Origin: Burkholderiales bacterium UBA2647 | GTDB taxonomy: Bacteria > Pseudomonadota > Gammaproteobacteria > Burkholderiales > Burkholderiaceae_E | Length of the DNA stretch: 23,608 nucleotides | Direction: 5' to 3' | Assembly (NCBI GenBank): GCA_002359635.1 | Contig: DENJ01000028.1 | Location: 64,055-87,662 of the forward strand | Part shown: in pieces, positions 16,149 to 23,228 of the stretch | How positions within the stretch are numbered: position 1 is the first letter of the stretch | Layout: the number at the start of each line of letters is the position of its first letter | The notes under the pieces: generated by a model | Told to the model about the DNA's origin: nothing | Databases searched by the model: none | Seen by the model: the letters and a program-made list of their open reading frames with translations, nothing else | Translations under genes and position numbers: made by a program

Positions 16149-17152
16149 GTTCCTTGGCTTGGGAGGGATTGAGGCGGAGAAGGTGATTGCTGCGCGCCAT
16201 AAAAGGGCACTTTTTTTAACCAAAGCTTTAATGCCTGCCAGTGGATTCGTAGGATCACCATAAGACTCTGCCAGGGTATAGCCAGGGTCAGCTTGAAGAG
16301 CCTTTGGCTTGACAGGGCGATACGTTCGCCGCTAAGCGATGTGATCAACAACAAACCCTTATCGTCGTGGTATTCGATGCGCGAAAGGCTGCGCGTCTCG
16401 TCGTTAAAAAATCGAAATCGATATGATCCAGATATCGTACAAAAAGGCGAAACGGTAAAGCATTTGTTTGTGCTCAGCGTCTGTCCGTTTTTCAAGATCT
16501 GCGTGGACCCAAGGCCTTCGCCTAAAGCGCGCTCCAGTGTATGGGGCGTGAGAACGTAAGCGTGTCGACCGGAAAAGGTATTGCGCACTTCGGCAACGAT
16601 TGCAAGACAATCGCCCTTGTCATCATCGCAAAACCAGAAGCTGACCGGCTTGAACTGGTAGCCCAACACGCGGGGATAGGCAAGAAGCCTGATGCTCGAT
16701 GGCCGCGGCACATGATGCGCATTTAATAGACCCAAGAGCCACTGCGAGAGCGGCAAATCGCGGCGTTCACTGCCATGGTCCTCGGCGTGCATGCTGATCA
16801 GGGCTGTACGGTTCACGCCAAAAAGCGGGAGCCATCGATGCCCCAGCATGAGCGAGGCATTGCCGTGTGCATGTTCAGGATGCTCTCCGGATCGGATTGT
16901 TTCCGGGCTTGATAAGGATGTCGCCGTGCTTGATCCGATGACTTCCGGGCTTGATCGGTTTGTATCCGCTTGCTCATCGCGCAAGACCGGCGATGCAAGC
17001 TGCAAAGCCTTTTTTGTAAGTGCCGGATCAAGAAGGCCAGCGTCAAGGCGAAAGAAAAAGCTGCGATAGGAAAACTGGTGCTCAACCGGTCTTAATCGTC
17101 GATGCCGCACCTCACCCACAAAGCAGCACCACGCTTTATCGGGCGAACGCAT
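16145..17152 (-). CDS. DUF1365 family protein
   Basis: The 335-residue protein matches DUF1365. It begins VGEVRHRRLRPVEHQFSYRSFFFRLD, then has IRLLAYPRVLGYQFKPVSFWFC, NTFSGRHAYVL, KCFTVSPFC (usual form K-x-F-x-V-S-P-F) and, near the C-terminus, LTLAIPWQSLMVILRIHWQALKLWLKKVPFY. DUF1365 has no proven activity but is almost always found between a flavin amine-oxidase-like gene and a CFA-synthase-like gene, as here. Residues about 55-90 hold a Ser/Thr/Glu-rich insert made of seven-residue repeats. ATG 17152 is preferred over the TTG just before it. It starts 72 bp after the flavoenzyme gene and ends in an ATGA overlap with the methyltransferase. Confidence 0.93.
   Translation of the reverse strand: MRSPDKAWCCFVGEVRHRRLRPVEHQFSYRSFFFRLDAGLLDPALTKKALQLASPVLRDEQADTNRSSPEVIGSSTATSLSSPETIRSGEHPEHAHGNASLMLGHRWLPLFGVNRTALISMHAEDHGSERRDLPLSQWLLGLLNAHHVPRPSSIRLLAYPRVLGYQFKPVSFWFCDDDKGDCLAIVAEVRNTFSGRHAYVLTPHTLERALGEGLGSTQILKNGQTLSTNKCFTVSPFCTISGSYRFRFFNDETRSLSRIEYHDDKGLLLITSLSGERIALSSQRLFKLTLAIPWQSLMVILRIHWQALKLWLKKVPFYGAQQSPSPPQSLPSQGT
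16902..16964 (-). repeat. 21-bp in-frame tandem repeat inside the DUF1365 gene
   Basis: TCCGGGCTTGAT (plus strand) occurs at 16902-16913 and 16944-16955, with a 10-of-12 match at 16923-16934. The period is 21 bp, giving seven-residue units (SSPEVIG, SSTATSL, SSPETIR). Degenerate copies may continue on both sides. Confidence 0.8.
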
Positions 17153-17180
17153 CAATCGCTTCTTTTGCCTGGCGTGCTGT

Positions 17181-17202
17181 GTTCAAGGCAGGTTCAAGGC
17201 AG
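17181..17202. repeat. Two perfect 11-bp tandem repeats before the DUF1365 gene
   Basis: GTTCAAGGCAG occurs twice in direct succession (17181-17191, 17192-17202), in the 72-bp gap between the flavoenzyme and DUF1365 genes. It could be a regulator site or a simple duplication. Confidence 0.7.
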
Positions 17203-17224
17203 GGGTAGCTTGGCATGGTTGCGT

Positions 17225-18556
17225 TTAGGCGGCTAGGGCAAGCGAGGCAGGCGCTTGCTCGATCGCGCGTGCCACGGCAAGGCCCGATTTCAAGCCGTCT
17301 TCATGAAAACCGTATCCGGTCCAGGCGCCGGCAAGCCACAGACCATCAGCGCCTTGAACCGATGGCAGCTGCCGTTGCGCCCGCACCGCTGCCAAATCAA
17401 ACACCGGATGCGCATAATCAATCACCTGGAAACAGCTCGAGGCTTTGGGCGCTTCAAGCGGGTTGAGGCTGACAAATACCGGGGTCTTGATGGCAAGCGG
17501 TTGCAGTTGATTCAGCCAGTAGGTAACTGACACAGCGGTTTGGTCGAGCGCAGACGCCTCGTCGCGAACCTGTTTGGACAGATAATTCCAGGCGGCCCAG
17601 GCCTGACGCGAGCGCGGCATCAAGGCACTGTCGCAGTGTAGCCAGGCGCGGTTTTCCTGGTAGCGGACCGCGGCAAGCAATTGTGCCTGTGCAGGGCGGG
17701 GGCGTTGAAGCATGCGCAGGCTCTGGTCGGCATGGCAGGCAAGGATCACCGCATCGAACCATTCATCGCCTGCGGCACTTCGGAGGCGTAACTGCCCTGC
17801 GGCGTTGGCACGTTGTTCCACAGACCAGACGGGGGTCTTGAGCCTGATGTCGTCCAGTGTCTTGGCCATTGCCTGCACATATTGTCGCGCGCCACCGGCC
17901 ACCGTGAACCAGCGGGGTCGATCCTTCACCTGCAGCAAGCCGTGGTTATGAAAAAACCGCACAAAGGTGCCAAGCGGGAACTCGCGCATCTGCTTCATCG
18001 GGCATGACCAGATCGCAGCTGCCATTGGCAAGAGATAATCGGCCGCGAAGGCCTCACCGTAGCCCTCACGCTCCAGGAACAAATCAAGCGGCTGATCGAG
18101 CATGGCGTGACCAAAGGCGAGCGAACTGTTCGGATTGGCTTGCAGCATGTTTTGCGCTAGCTCGCTAGCCTGGCGGTTAAATCGCAAGATGTCGTAGATC
18201 ATTCCCCAAAAACGCGGCGATACCAGGTGACGCTTTTGCGCGAAAAGGCCCGACAAATTTGAGCCGCACCACTCCATCTGGTGCGGACCTCTGGACACCG
18301 AAAACGACATGTCTGTCGCCGCGGTGGGGATATTCAGGTGTTTGAAGAGCGCGATCAACTCGGGGTAGGTTCGTTCGTTGTAGACCAGGAATCCGGTATC
18401 GACGGCTTGGTTGAGCCCCTCAAGTTCAATCTCGACGGTGTTCGTGTGTCCGCCCAAGCGCGCGTCCGCTTCGTAGAGCACGACCTGGTGGGTCTTGGCA
18501 AGCGAGTAAGCTGCCGATAAACCGCTGATGCCAGATCCGACTACCGCAATTTTCAT
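17225..18556 (-). CDS. FAD-dependent amine-oxidase-like enzyme (predicted lipid desaturase/oxidase)
   Basis: The 443-residue flavoprotein has a Rossmann dinucleotide-binding start (VGSGISG, 6-12), Glu29 for the ribose and the LGGHTNTVEI motif. The PMAAAIWSCP segment is typical of this group, and the C-terminal FAD motif is LWLAGAWTGYGFHEDGLKSG. It belongs to the NAD(P)-binding Rossmann/amine-oxidase group that pairs with DUF1365 and CFA-synthase-like genes. In Rhodobacter a flavin-dependent desaturase acts on methylated acyl chains in furan-fatty-acid synthesis, so a similar role is plausible but not shown. AAAGGA lies six bases before ATG 18556. It follows the peroxidase gene after 111 bp, the largest gap of the series, where an extra promoter is possible but not evident. 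Confidence 0.9.
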   Translation of the reverse strand: MKIAVVGSGISGLSAAYSLAKTHQVVLYEADARLGGHTNTVEIELEGLNQAVDTGFLVYNERTYPELIALFKHLNIPTAATDMSFSVSRGPHQMEWCGSNLSGLFAQKRHLVSPRFWGMIYDILRFNRQASELAQNMLQANPNSSLAFGHAMLDQPLDLFLEREGYGEAFAADYLLPMAAAIWSCPMKQMREFPLGTFVRFFHNHGLLQVKDRPRWFTVAGGARQYVQAMAKTLDDIRLKTPVWSVEQRANAAGQLRLRSAAGDEWFDAVILACHADQSLRMLQRPRPAQAQLLAAVRYQENRAWLHCDSALMPRSRQAWAAWNYLSKQVRDEASALDQTAVSVTYWLNQLQPLAIKTPVFVSLNPLEAPKASSCFQVIDYAHPVFDLAAVRAQRQLPSVQGADGLWLAGAWTGYGFHEDGLKSGLAVARAIEQAPASLALAA

Positions 18557-18562
18557 AGAGCA

Positions 18563-18568
18563 TCCTTT
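18563..18568 (-). promoter_or_regulatory. Shine-Dalgarno of the flavoenzyme gene
   Basis: AAAGGA on the minus strand lies six bases before ATG 18556, one of the clearest ribosome-binding sites in the series. Confidence 0.65.
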
Positions 18569-18667
18569 AAGGAGCGCGGCGACAGTGGTCTGTCACCCAA
18601 GGGGAATCGCAGCTCGTGAACCAGTTTGGCGGTGCCTTAAGCATCGCCTCCCAACCTGTCGCAAAGC

Positions 18668-19252
18668 TTAAGGACTTTGTCTAAGGCTTCGCTCAATGTC
18701 CTGGACGAAACTGCGGTCATCCGGCCCGGTCATGCTGCCGTAGACCTTCACAAGACGACCATCGCGCCCGAGCAAATACTTATAAAAATTCCATTTAGGG
18801 CTGGTTCCCGACTCGCGGATCAAGCCCGCAAACACTGGGTTGGCGTTTGCGCCCCGCACCGATGTTTTTGCGATCATCGGAAAGCGGACGTTGAAGGTAT
18901 TGCTACAAAACTCAGCAATTTCCTTATTGCTGGCAAGTTCCTGCCCCCCAAAATCACCCGAAGGAAAGCCGATGATCACCAGGCCCGCTTGCCGATAACG
19001 GTCATAAAGACGCTCAAGGCCTTCGTACTGGCCGGTAAAGCCGCATTTGCTGGCTGTATTCACGATTAATACCACTTTGCCCGAGTATTGGCACAGGTTT
19101 TGCGGCACGTCGTCTTGCAATCGCGGCAGACTGTGGTTGAGCAAGGTTGGACAGTTGCTTGCTTGGACCTCAAGCGAAGCAAAAAGTGCAAGCGCGATCA
19201 GTCCAAGAAGGTGCATCGCGCTGAATCGTTTGAATAACCCGTTGAAGTTCAT
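18668..19252 (-). CDS. Exported glutathione-peroxidase-like protein
   Basis: This 194-residue thiol peroxidase of the GPx family reduces organic or lipid hydroperoxides. It has a signal peptide (MHLLGLIALALFASLEVQA, residues 13-31), so it probably works in the periplasm, which is unusual for bacterial GPx. Seen: peroxidatic Cys70 in NTASKCGFTGQYEGLE, FPSGDFGGQE (98-105 region) and WNFYKYLL (Trp154, Asn155). The usual FPCNQFGxQE is altered: Cys is replaced by Ser and the tetrad Gln by Asp100, so the chemistry or reductant may differ. It is the first gene after the divergent promoter region, hence the best candidate for direct control by the neighbouring regulator. ATG 19252 lacks a strong Shine-Dalgarno. 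Confidence 0.92.
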   Translation of the reverse strand: MNFNGLFKRFSAMHLLGLIALALFASLEVQASNCPTLLNHSLPRLQDDVPQNLCQYSGKVVLIVNTASKCGFTGQYEGLERLYDRYRQAGLVIIGFPSGDFGGQELASNKEIAEFCSNTFNVRFPMIAKTSVRGANANPVFAGLIRESGTSPKWNFYKYLLGRDGRLVKVYGSMTGPDDRSFVQDIERSLRQSP

Positions 19253-19284
19253 CGATTTGGTAGGCAGAGCTGAAAGTGGCTTCT

Positions 19285-19314
19285 ATAATAGTTTGCATAT
19301 TCAACGCCAGTCAA
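19285..19314 (-). promoter_or_regulatory. Sigma70-like promoter for the peroxidase and lipid-gene series
   Basis: Reading the minus strand, TTGACT (19314-19309) and TATTAT (19290-19285) are separated by 18 bp. Transcription would begin near 19278, about 26 bases before ATG 19252. The spacer contains TTGAATATGCAA, an imperfect palindrome (5 of 6 pairs). MerR-family regulators often bind between the -35 and -10 boxes. Confidence 0.6.
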
Positions 19315-19333
19315 GATTTGTCGTGGACAAATC
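19315..19333. promoter_or_regulatory. Perfect 19-bp palindrome, candidate LitR operator
   Basis: GATTTGTC-GTG-GACAAATC has two perfectly complementary 8-bp arms around 3 bp. It touches the -35 box of the minus-strand promoter and lies 30 bp before litR, so one bound protein could control both directions. A single half-site-like GATTTG recurs at 19254-19259. Confidence 0.6.
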
Positions 19334-19363
19334 CGGGTTGGCTCATTAAAAAAGTAGCAACAC

Positions 19364-20320
19364 ATGAACGAACGCGCGGAAGTTTTGGGAGTCGGGTCGG
19401 GAGTTCAGTTAAGTATCTCCGCCGTGGAGCGGGATACTGGCTTGTCGAAGGACACCTTAAGGGTTTGGGAGCGGCGCTATGGCTTCCCGAATCCTGTGAG
19501 GGATGCCTTGGGCGAACGCCTTTACCCCGTGGAACAGGTTGAGCGCCTACGCTTGATTCGTCGGCTCATGGATGCGGGGCATCGGCCCGGCAAGATCATG
19601 CGGATGAAGCCCGAGCAATTGCAAATGCTTGCCGATCAGATTCGTTCTGCATCCACACCCCGGCTCGATGAGACGCACCCGATGCGTGATGATTTGGCGG
19701 GCTATATGGCCTTGATCAAGCGCCACCAGGTTGAGGACTTGCGGCGTGCGCTCAGTCAGGCTGCTTTGCGCCTTGGACTCGATCGGTTTGTGCGCGAAGT
19801 GGCCGCGCCGCTTAATGCCCTCGTCGGTGATGCTTGGGCAAGGAATCAGTTTGAAATTTTCGAAGAGCATCTTTACACCGAATCGATGCAGGTGGTGCTG
19901 CGCAATGCCATCAGCAACATCCCTGGTCCCGGCCGATCGCCCCGGGTTTTGCTCACCACTTTTCCGCAGGAGCCCCACGGCCTGGGTCTACTGATGGCCG
20001 AAGCGATGCTCGCATTGGAGGGCTGCCGCTGCCTCTCACTCGGTGTTCAAACGCCGATTTACGACATCACCTTGGCGGCGCAAGCCCAACGTGCCGATAT
20101 TGTTGCCCTGTCGTTTTCGGCGAGCATGAACCCCAATCATGTGCTTGATGGTTTGGCTGAGTTAAGAGCCAAGCTCGCAGCCAACGTGGCGATATGGGCT
20201 GGTGGTCAGTGTCCGATTTTGGCAAGACGCCCACCGTCCGATGTGCGTGTGTTTTCCGATCTCGCAGGCATTCATACGGCGCTTGACGAGTGGCGGGCGC
20301 AGCACTTGGTGGACGGCTGA
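19364..20320 (+). CDS. litR: MerR-type regulator with cobalamin-binding domain (LitR/CarH-like)
   Basis: The 318-residue regulator has an N-terminal MerR winged helix (LSISAVERDTGLSKDTLRVWERRYGFP, about 16-42) and a C-terminal B12-binding region. Seen: W-x9-EH (Trp158, Glu168, His169), E-P-H-x2-G (Glu203, His205, Gly208), then 41 residues to Ser250 (SFS) and Gly280-Gly281. This is the spacing of the base-off/His-on cobalamin signature. CarH/LitR proteins use adenosylcobalamin as a light sensor: the dark form represses and light releases it. Here the residue after Trp158 is Ala159, not the His that ligates cobalt after photolysis in Thermus CarH. It is probably co-transcribed with the photolyase gene. 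ATG 19364 has only a weak Shine-Dalgarno. Confidence 0.9.
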   Translation: MNERAEVLGVGSGVQLSISAVERDTGLSKDTLRVWERRYGFPNPVRDALGERLYPVEQVERLRLIRRLMDAGHRPGKIMRMKPEQLQMLADQIRSASTPRLDETHPMRDDLAGYMALIKRHQVEDLRRALSQAALRLGLDRFVREVAAPLNALVGDAWARNQFEIFEEHLYTESMQVVLRNAISNIPGPGRSPRVLLTTFPQEPHGLGLLMAEAMLALEGCRCLSLGVQTPIYDITLAAQAQRADIVALSFSASMNPNHVLDGLAELRAKLAANVAIWAGGQCPILARRPPSDVRVFSDLAGIHTALDEWRAQHLVDG

Positions 20321-20368
20321 TCCAGTTTCACGTTTCACATTCCACGCTTGAATGAGGCAGCGCCCGCG

Positions 20369-21892
20369 ATGATTGCTGTGGTGCTGGGCGATCAACTTGA
20401 TCTCGATTCACCAGTCCTTCAGGCTTGTTCTGCCGTGGTCATGGTCGAGGCAGCCGAAGAATCGAGGCGAATCCATAGCCACAAGGCAAGAACCGCGCTG
20501 TTTTTTAGTGCCATGCGCCACTTCGCGCAAAGTCTTCGCGAGCGTGGGTATGCGGTTCACTACCGCCATCTCGAGCAAGGCCACGAAGGCTCGCTTGTCG
20601 ATCAGATCATGTCGATGGTGGATCAACTGCCGAAAGCGGGTTTGCGAATGCTGGAGCCCGGCGACTGGTCGATTGAACAGGCGATCAAAAAAGCCTGTCA
20701 GGCGCAAAACCGGCCCGTCGAGTTCGTGGAGGATCCCCATGCTTTGTGTTCGCGCAAGGATTTTGCGCGCTTTGCCCAAAAGCGCTCGCAGCTCCGGATG
20801 GAGTATTTCTACCGGGAGATGCGCCAGCGTCACCGGATCCTGATGCATGCCAACGGGGAGCCACTGGGTGGACAGTGGAATTTTGATGTCGAGAATCGTA
20901 AGTCCTTCGGCGTTGGCGGACCCAAAGCCGTCGTTGCCTCGCTTCGCTTCGCCCCCGACACGACGACCAAGGCCGTGATGGCGGCCATTGAAAGCCATCT
21001 GCCCGAGCTGCCAGGATCTTGTGAGGCCTTTGACTGGCCGGTGAATCGAAGTCAGGCCTTGCAGGCCTTAGCGCATTTTGTTGACCAGCTGCTGCCGCAG
21101 TTCGGTCCCTTTCAAGACGCGATGTGGTCTGGCGAACCTTTTCTTTGGCACAGCCTGCTTGCAAGCGCCATCAACCTTAGGCTTTTGCACCCGATGGAGG
21201 TGATCAAGGCCGCTTGTTCAGCGTATGAGCACAATCCTGAGCGATACCCTTTGGCCACGGTCGAAGGTTTTGTGAGACAGATTCTTGGCTGGCGAGCCTT
21301 TATGCAAGGTCTTTACTGGCTCAACATGCCCGCCATGTCCCGGGCCAATTACTTCGGCCATCAAGCCCCGCTACCGAGCTGGTTCTGGAGCGGACACTGT
21401 CAGATGAATTGTTTGAAGCAAACTCTGCTGCAAACCTTTGATCATGCCTATGCCCACCATATTCAACGCCTGATGGTGGTGGGCAATTTTGCCCTGCTCG
21501 CTGGCCTTGAGCCTAAGGCGGTTGCGGACTGGTTTCATGCGGTTTATGTCGATGCAATCGACTGGGTCCATCTTCCCAACGTGATGGTGATGGCGCTTCA
21601 CGCAATGGGCCCGGGAATAAGTTCTAAACCTTATATCGCAAGCGGACAATACATCGCTCGAATGAGTAATTATTGCAAGCAATGCGCTTATCGGCCTGCG
21701 CTTCGAGAGGGTGATCGGGCTTGTCCTTTCACGGTGTTTTATTGGGATTTTCTCAAACGCAATCAGGCGCTTTTAGAAAAAAATCCACGCATGTTTCACG
21801 CGATCCGACAACTCAAAGTGATGGATACTGCGACCCTCAGTAAAAATGCTCAGCAGGCTCAACGCTACCGCGACACGATTGATAGCCTCTAG
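20369..21892 (+). CDS. phrB: Fe-S bacterial cryptochrome/(6-4) photolyase
   Basis: This 507-residue protein belongs to the FeS-BCP group (PhrB/CryB type), flavoproteins that repair (6-4) photoproducts or act as cryptochromes. It opens with AVVLGDQL of the antenna domain. The four [4Fe-4S] ligands are Cys348, Cys436, Cys439 and Cys452 (numbered from ATG 20369; motif NYCKQCAYRP then DRACPF). Each is offset by two from Agrobacterium PhrB. HHIQRLMVVGNFALL carries His364, matching the essential His366 of PhrB. I prefer ATG 20369, where homologues begin, with GAGG 11 bases upstream; an in-frame TTG at 20348 would add seven residues. It follows litR by 48 bp, and its stop lies 10 bp from the convergent FIST gene. 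Confidence 0.95.
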   Translation: MIAVVLGDQLDLDSPVLQACSAVVMVEAAEESRRIHSHKARTALFFSAMRHFAQSLRERGYAVHYRHLEQGHEGSLVDQIMSMVDQLPKAGLRMLEPGDWSIEQAIKKACQAQNRPVEFVEDPHALCSRKDFARFAQKRSQLRMEYFYREMRQRHRILMHANGEPLGGQWNFDVENRKSFGVGGPKAVVASLRFAPDTTTKAVMAAIESHLPELPGSCEAFDWPVNRSQALQALAHFVDQLLPQFGPFQDAMWSGEPFLWHSLLASAINLRLLHPMEVIKAACSAYEHNPERYPLATVEGFVRQILGWRAFMQGLYWLNMPAMSRANYFGHQAPLPSWFWSGHCQMNCLKQTLLQTFDHAYAHHIQRLMVVGNFALLAGLEPKAVADWFHAVYVDAIDWVHLPNVMVMALHAMGPGISSKPYIASGQYIARMSNYCKQCAYRPALREGDRACPFTVFYWDFLKRNQALLEKNPRMFHAIRQLKVMDTATLSKNAQQAQRYRDTIDSL

Positions 21893-21902
21893 ACGAGGAA
21901 AC

Positions 21903-23228
21903 TTAGTCGCAAATCGCAAGCGTCACTGCACTGTAGCCATGCAGTTGATTCTGGTGAATCTCCCCGTTGGCCTGAAATCCGATCATGACCGGCGCCTGCA
22001 AATAGTGCTGTACCCATTGGCCTTCGAGCCCTGCCTGACCGAAAAGATGTTGGCCACGGGCAAGACAACTGATGTAAATCACAGCGAGAAGCTTTTGTCC
22101 AGCCTCTTCAATCGACTCGCGAAGTGCGGTGCAGCTCGCGATGAGGTCTGCGCGTGCGGCTTGCGGGTCACGGGTGCAAAAACGCAAAGACCATCCCGCC
22201 TTGGCCTGCCCGGCAATCGCAATCGTGCCATTGGATGGATCGATCCCTAAAAGATTGCGAACATAGCCGTGCTGATTGTTGCGATGCGGATCGGCGATTT
22301 CGACAAGCAATCCGCCTTGCAATTTCTGCTGCGGGATCGCGTCCAAAACGCTTGATCCCCTGGCGAGTCCCTTAGGATCCTGGCTGATGCCAAGTTCCTG
22401 AAGCAAGACATCCATCGCAGGCCGATCGTCGATGCGGCGAACAAGGTGCCGCTCACCAACAGTGATTTGATGTCTTGAGCCGATGGCGAGACAGCCCTGA
22501 CTGAAACTGCTCCGGATGCCGGCACTCTGCGTCAACACCAGACCAGAAAGTCCGCCAAAAAGCACCTCATCGGCCACTTGGGGCAAATCGCCTTCTAAAC
22601 CGCTGCATACGCCACCAAAACATAAGGCTTCATCATGCCGCAGGCTTAGCTCATCCAGGAGTTCACTCAAGTCACTGAGTTGAGGGTCGGCGTGAACAAG
22701 CAAGCGGGTTTGAGGCTTGCCGTCTGCTGCCGCTGCCGCGGCAGACCTAGACGCTGATGTTGATGTTGGTGCTGCGGATGCTGACGCTGACGCTGATGCT
22801 GCTGTGGTGGGTGATGCTGATGGAACTGTTGTCGCGGCTGATGGCCTTGTTGCTTTGCGACGGCCCGAGAACACCTCAAAACTGCCGCTTGGCAGGGTGC
22901 CGATCATGAGCGCCATGGCAGCCTCGTCGTTGTATTCGGCTGCCCCTGCAAGCACGCTTTCTGCGCAACACCCGACCCAATGACGAATCCCGGTGCGCTC
23001 CATCACATGCTCCAAGATGGATTTAGCCTCGCTTGCGAACGCGGCTGTGAAATAAAGCCAGCCTATCCAGCGGCGATCCTGGTTGCTTTGCTCATCAACA
23101 CCGCCCAGATGCTGATGTTGCTTGAACCATGGCTCGACTTGCGCCAGTGCCAACTCGCAGGCCATGCGCCAGTCGTAATGCGTGGCATGGCCAAGTGAAA
23201 AGCCCGGATTGGCCTGCCGCGCATTCAC
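21903..23228 (-). CDS. FIST-domain protein (FIST_N + FIST_C)
   Basis: The 441-residue soluble protein has a FIST_N domain in two parts (about 10-122 and 171-260: FYF-like strand WLYFTAAF, GIRHWVGCCAESVLAG, then GGVCSGL and LTQSAGIRSSFSQGC). A FIST_C domain follows (about 265-430: HLVRRIDDRPAMDVLL, GYVRNLLGIDPSNGTIAIAG, AVIYISCLARGQHLFG, VMIGFQANGEIH). FIST domains are predicted sensors of small molecules, possibly amino acids, but no catalytic role is known. Residues about 125-170 are a pure Ala/Ser/Thr linker inserted inside FIST_N. The start is GTG 23228, overlapping the stop of the upstream gene as GTGA; no Shine-Dalgarno is seen, so expression probably depends on coupling. Confidence 0.88.
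   Translation of the reverse strand: MNARQANPGFSLGHATHYDWRMACELALAQVEPWFKQHQHLGGVDEQSNQDRRWIGWLYFTAAFASEAKSILEHVMERTGIRHWVGCCAESVLAGAAEYNDEAAMALMIGTLPSGSFEVFSGRRKATRPSAATTVPSASPTTAASASASASAAPTSTSASRSAAAAAADGKPQTRLLVHADPQLSDLSELLDELSLRHDEALCFGGVCSGLEGDLPQVADEVLFGGLSGLVLTQSAGIRSSFSQGCLAIGSRHQITVGERHLVRRIDDRPAMDVLLQELGISQDPKGLARGSSVLDAIPQQKLQGGLLVEIADPHRNNQHGYVRNLLGIDPSNGTIAIAGQAKAGWSLRFCTRDPQAARADLIASCTALRESIEEAGQKLLAVIYISCLARGQHLFGQAGLEGQWVQHYLQAPVMIGFQANGEIHQNQLHGYSAVTLAICD
22719..22858 (-). repeat. Low-complexity hexamer-rich linker in the FIST gene
   Basis: The DNA is dominated by degenerate GCTGAC/GCTGAT hexamers (plus strand) and encodes an Ala/Ser/Thr/Pro linker of about 45 residues. 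It is likely to be length-variable between strains. Confidence 0.75.

Noticed and set aside
16813..17085. Short minus-strand ORF with repeated Asp-Gln-Ala-Arg units
   Set aside because: It is the 21-bp repeat of the DUF1365 gene read in another frame.
18581..18594. GACAG-TGGT-CTGTC hairpin between the peroxidase and flavoenzyme genes as a terminator
   Set aside because: Only five pairs and no T-run on either strand; too weak to call.
19284..19289. TATAAT on the plus strand as a litR promoter
   Set aside because: No acceptable -35 box at 16-19 bp. The same bases are better explained as part of the minus-strand -10 TATTAT.
21880..21902. CCTC-TAGAC-GAGG inverted repeat between photolyase and FIST genes as a bidirectional terminator
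   Set aside because: Four-pair stem without a T-run; insufficient.
22719..22858. Repetitive DNA that might be a CRISPR or microsatellite locus
   Set aside because: The units are degenerate hexamers without spacers and are translated as an in-frame linker of the FIST protein.
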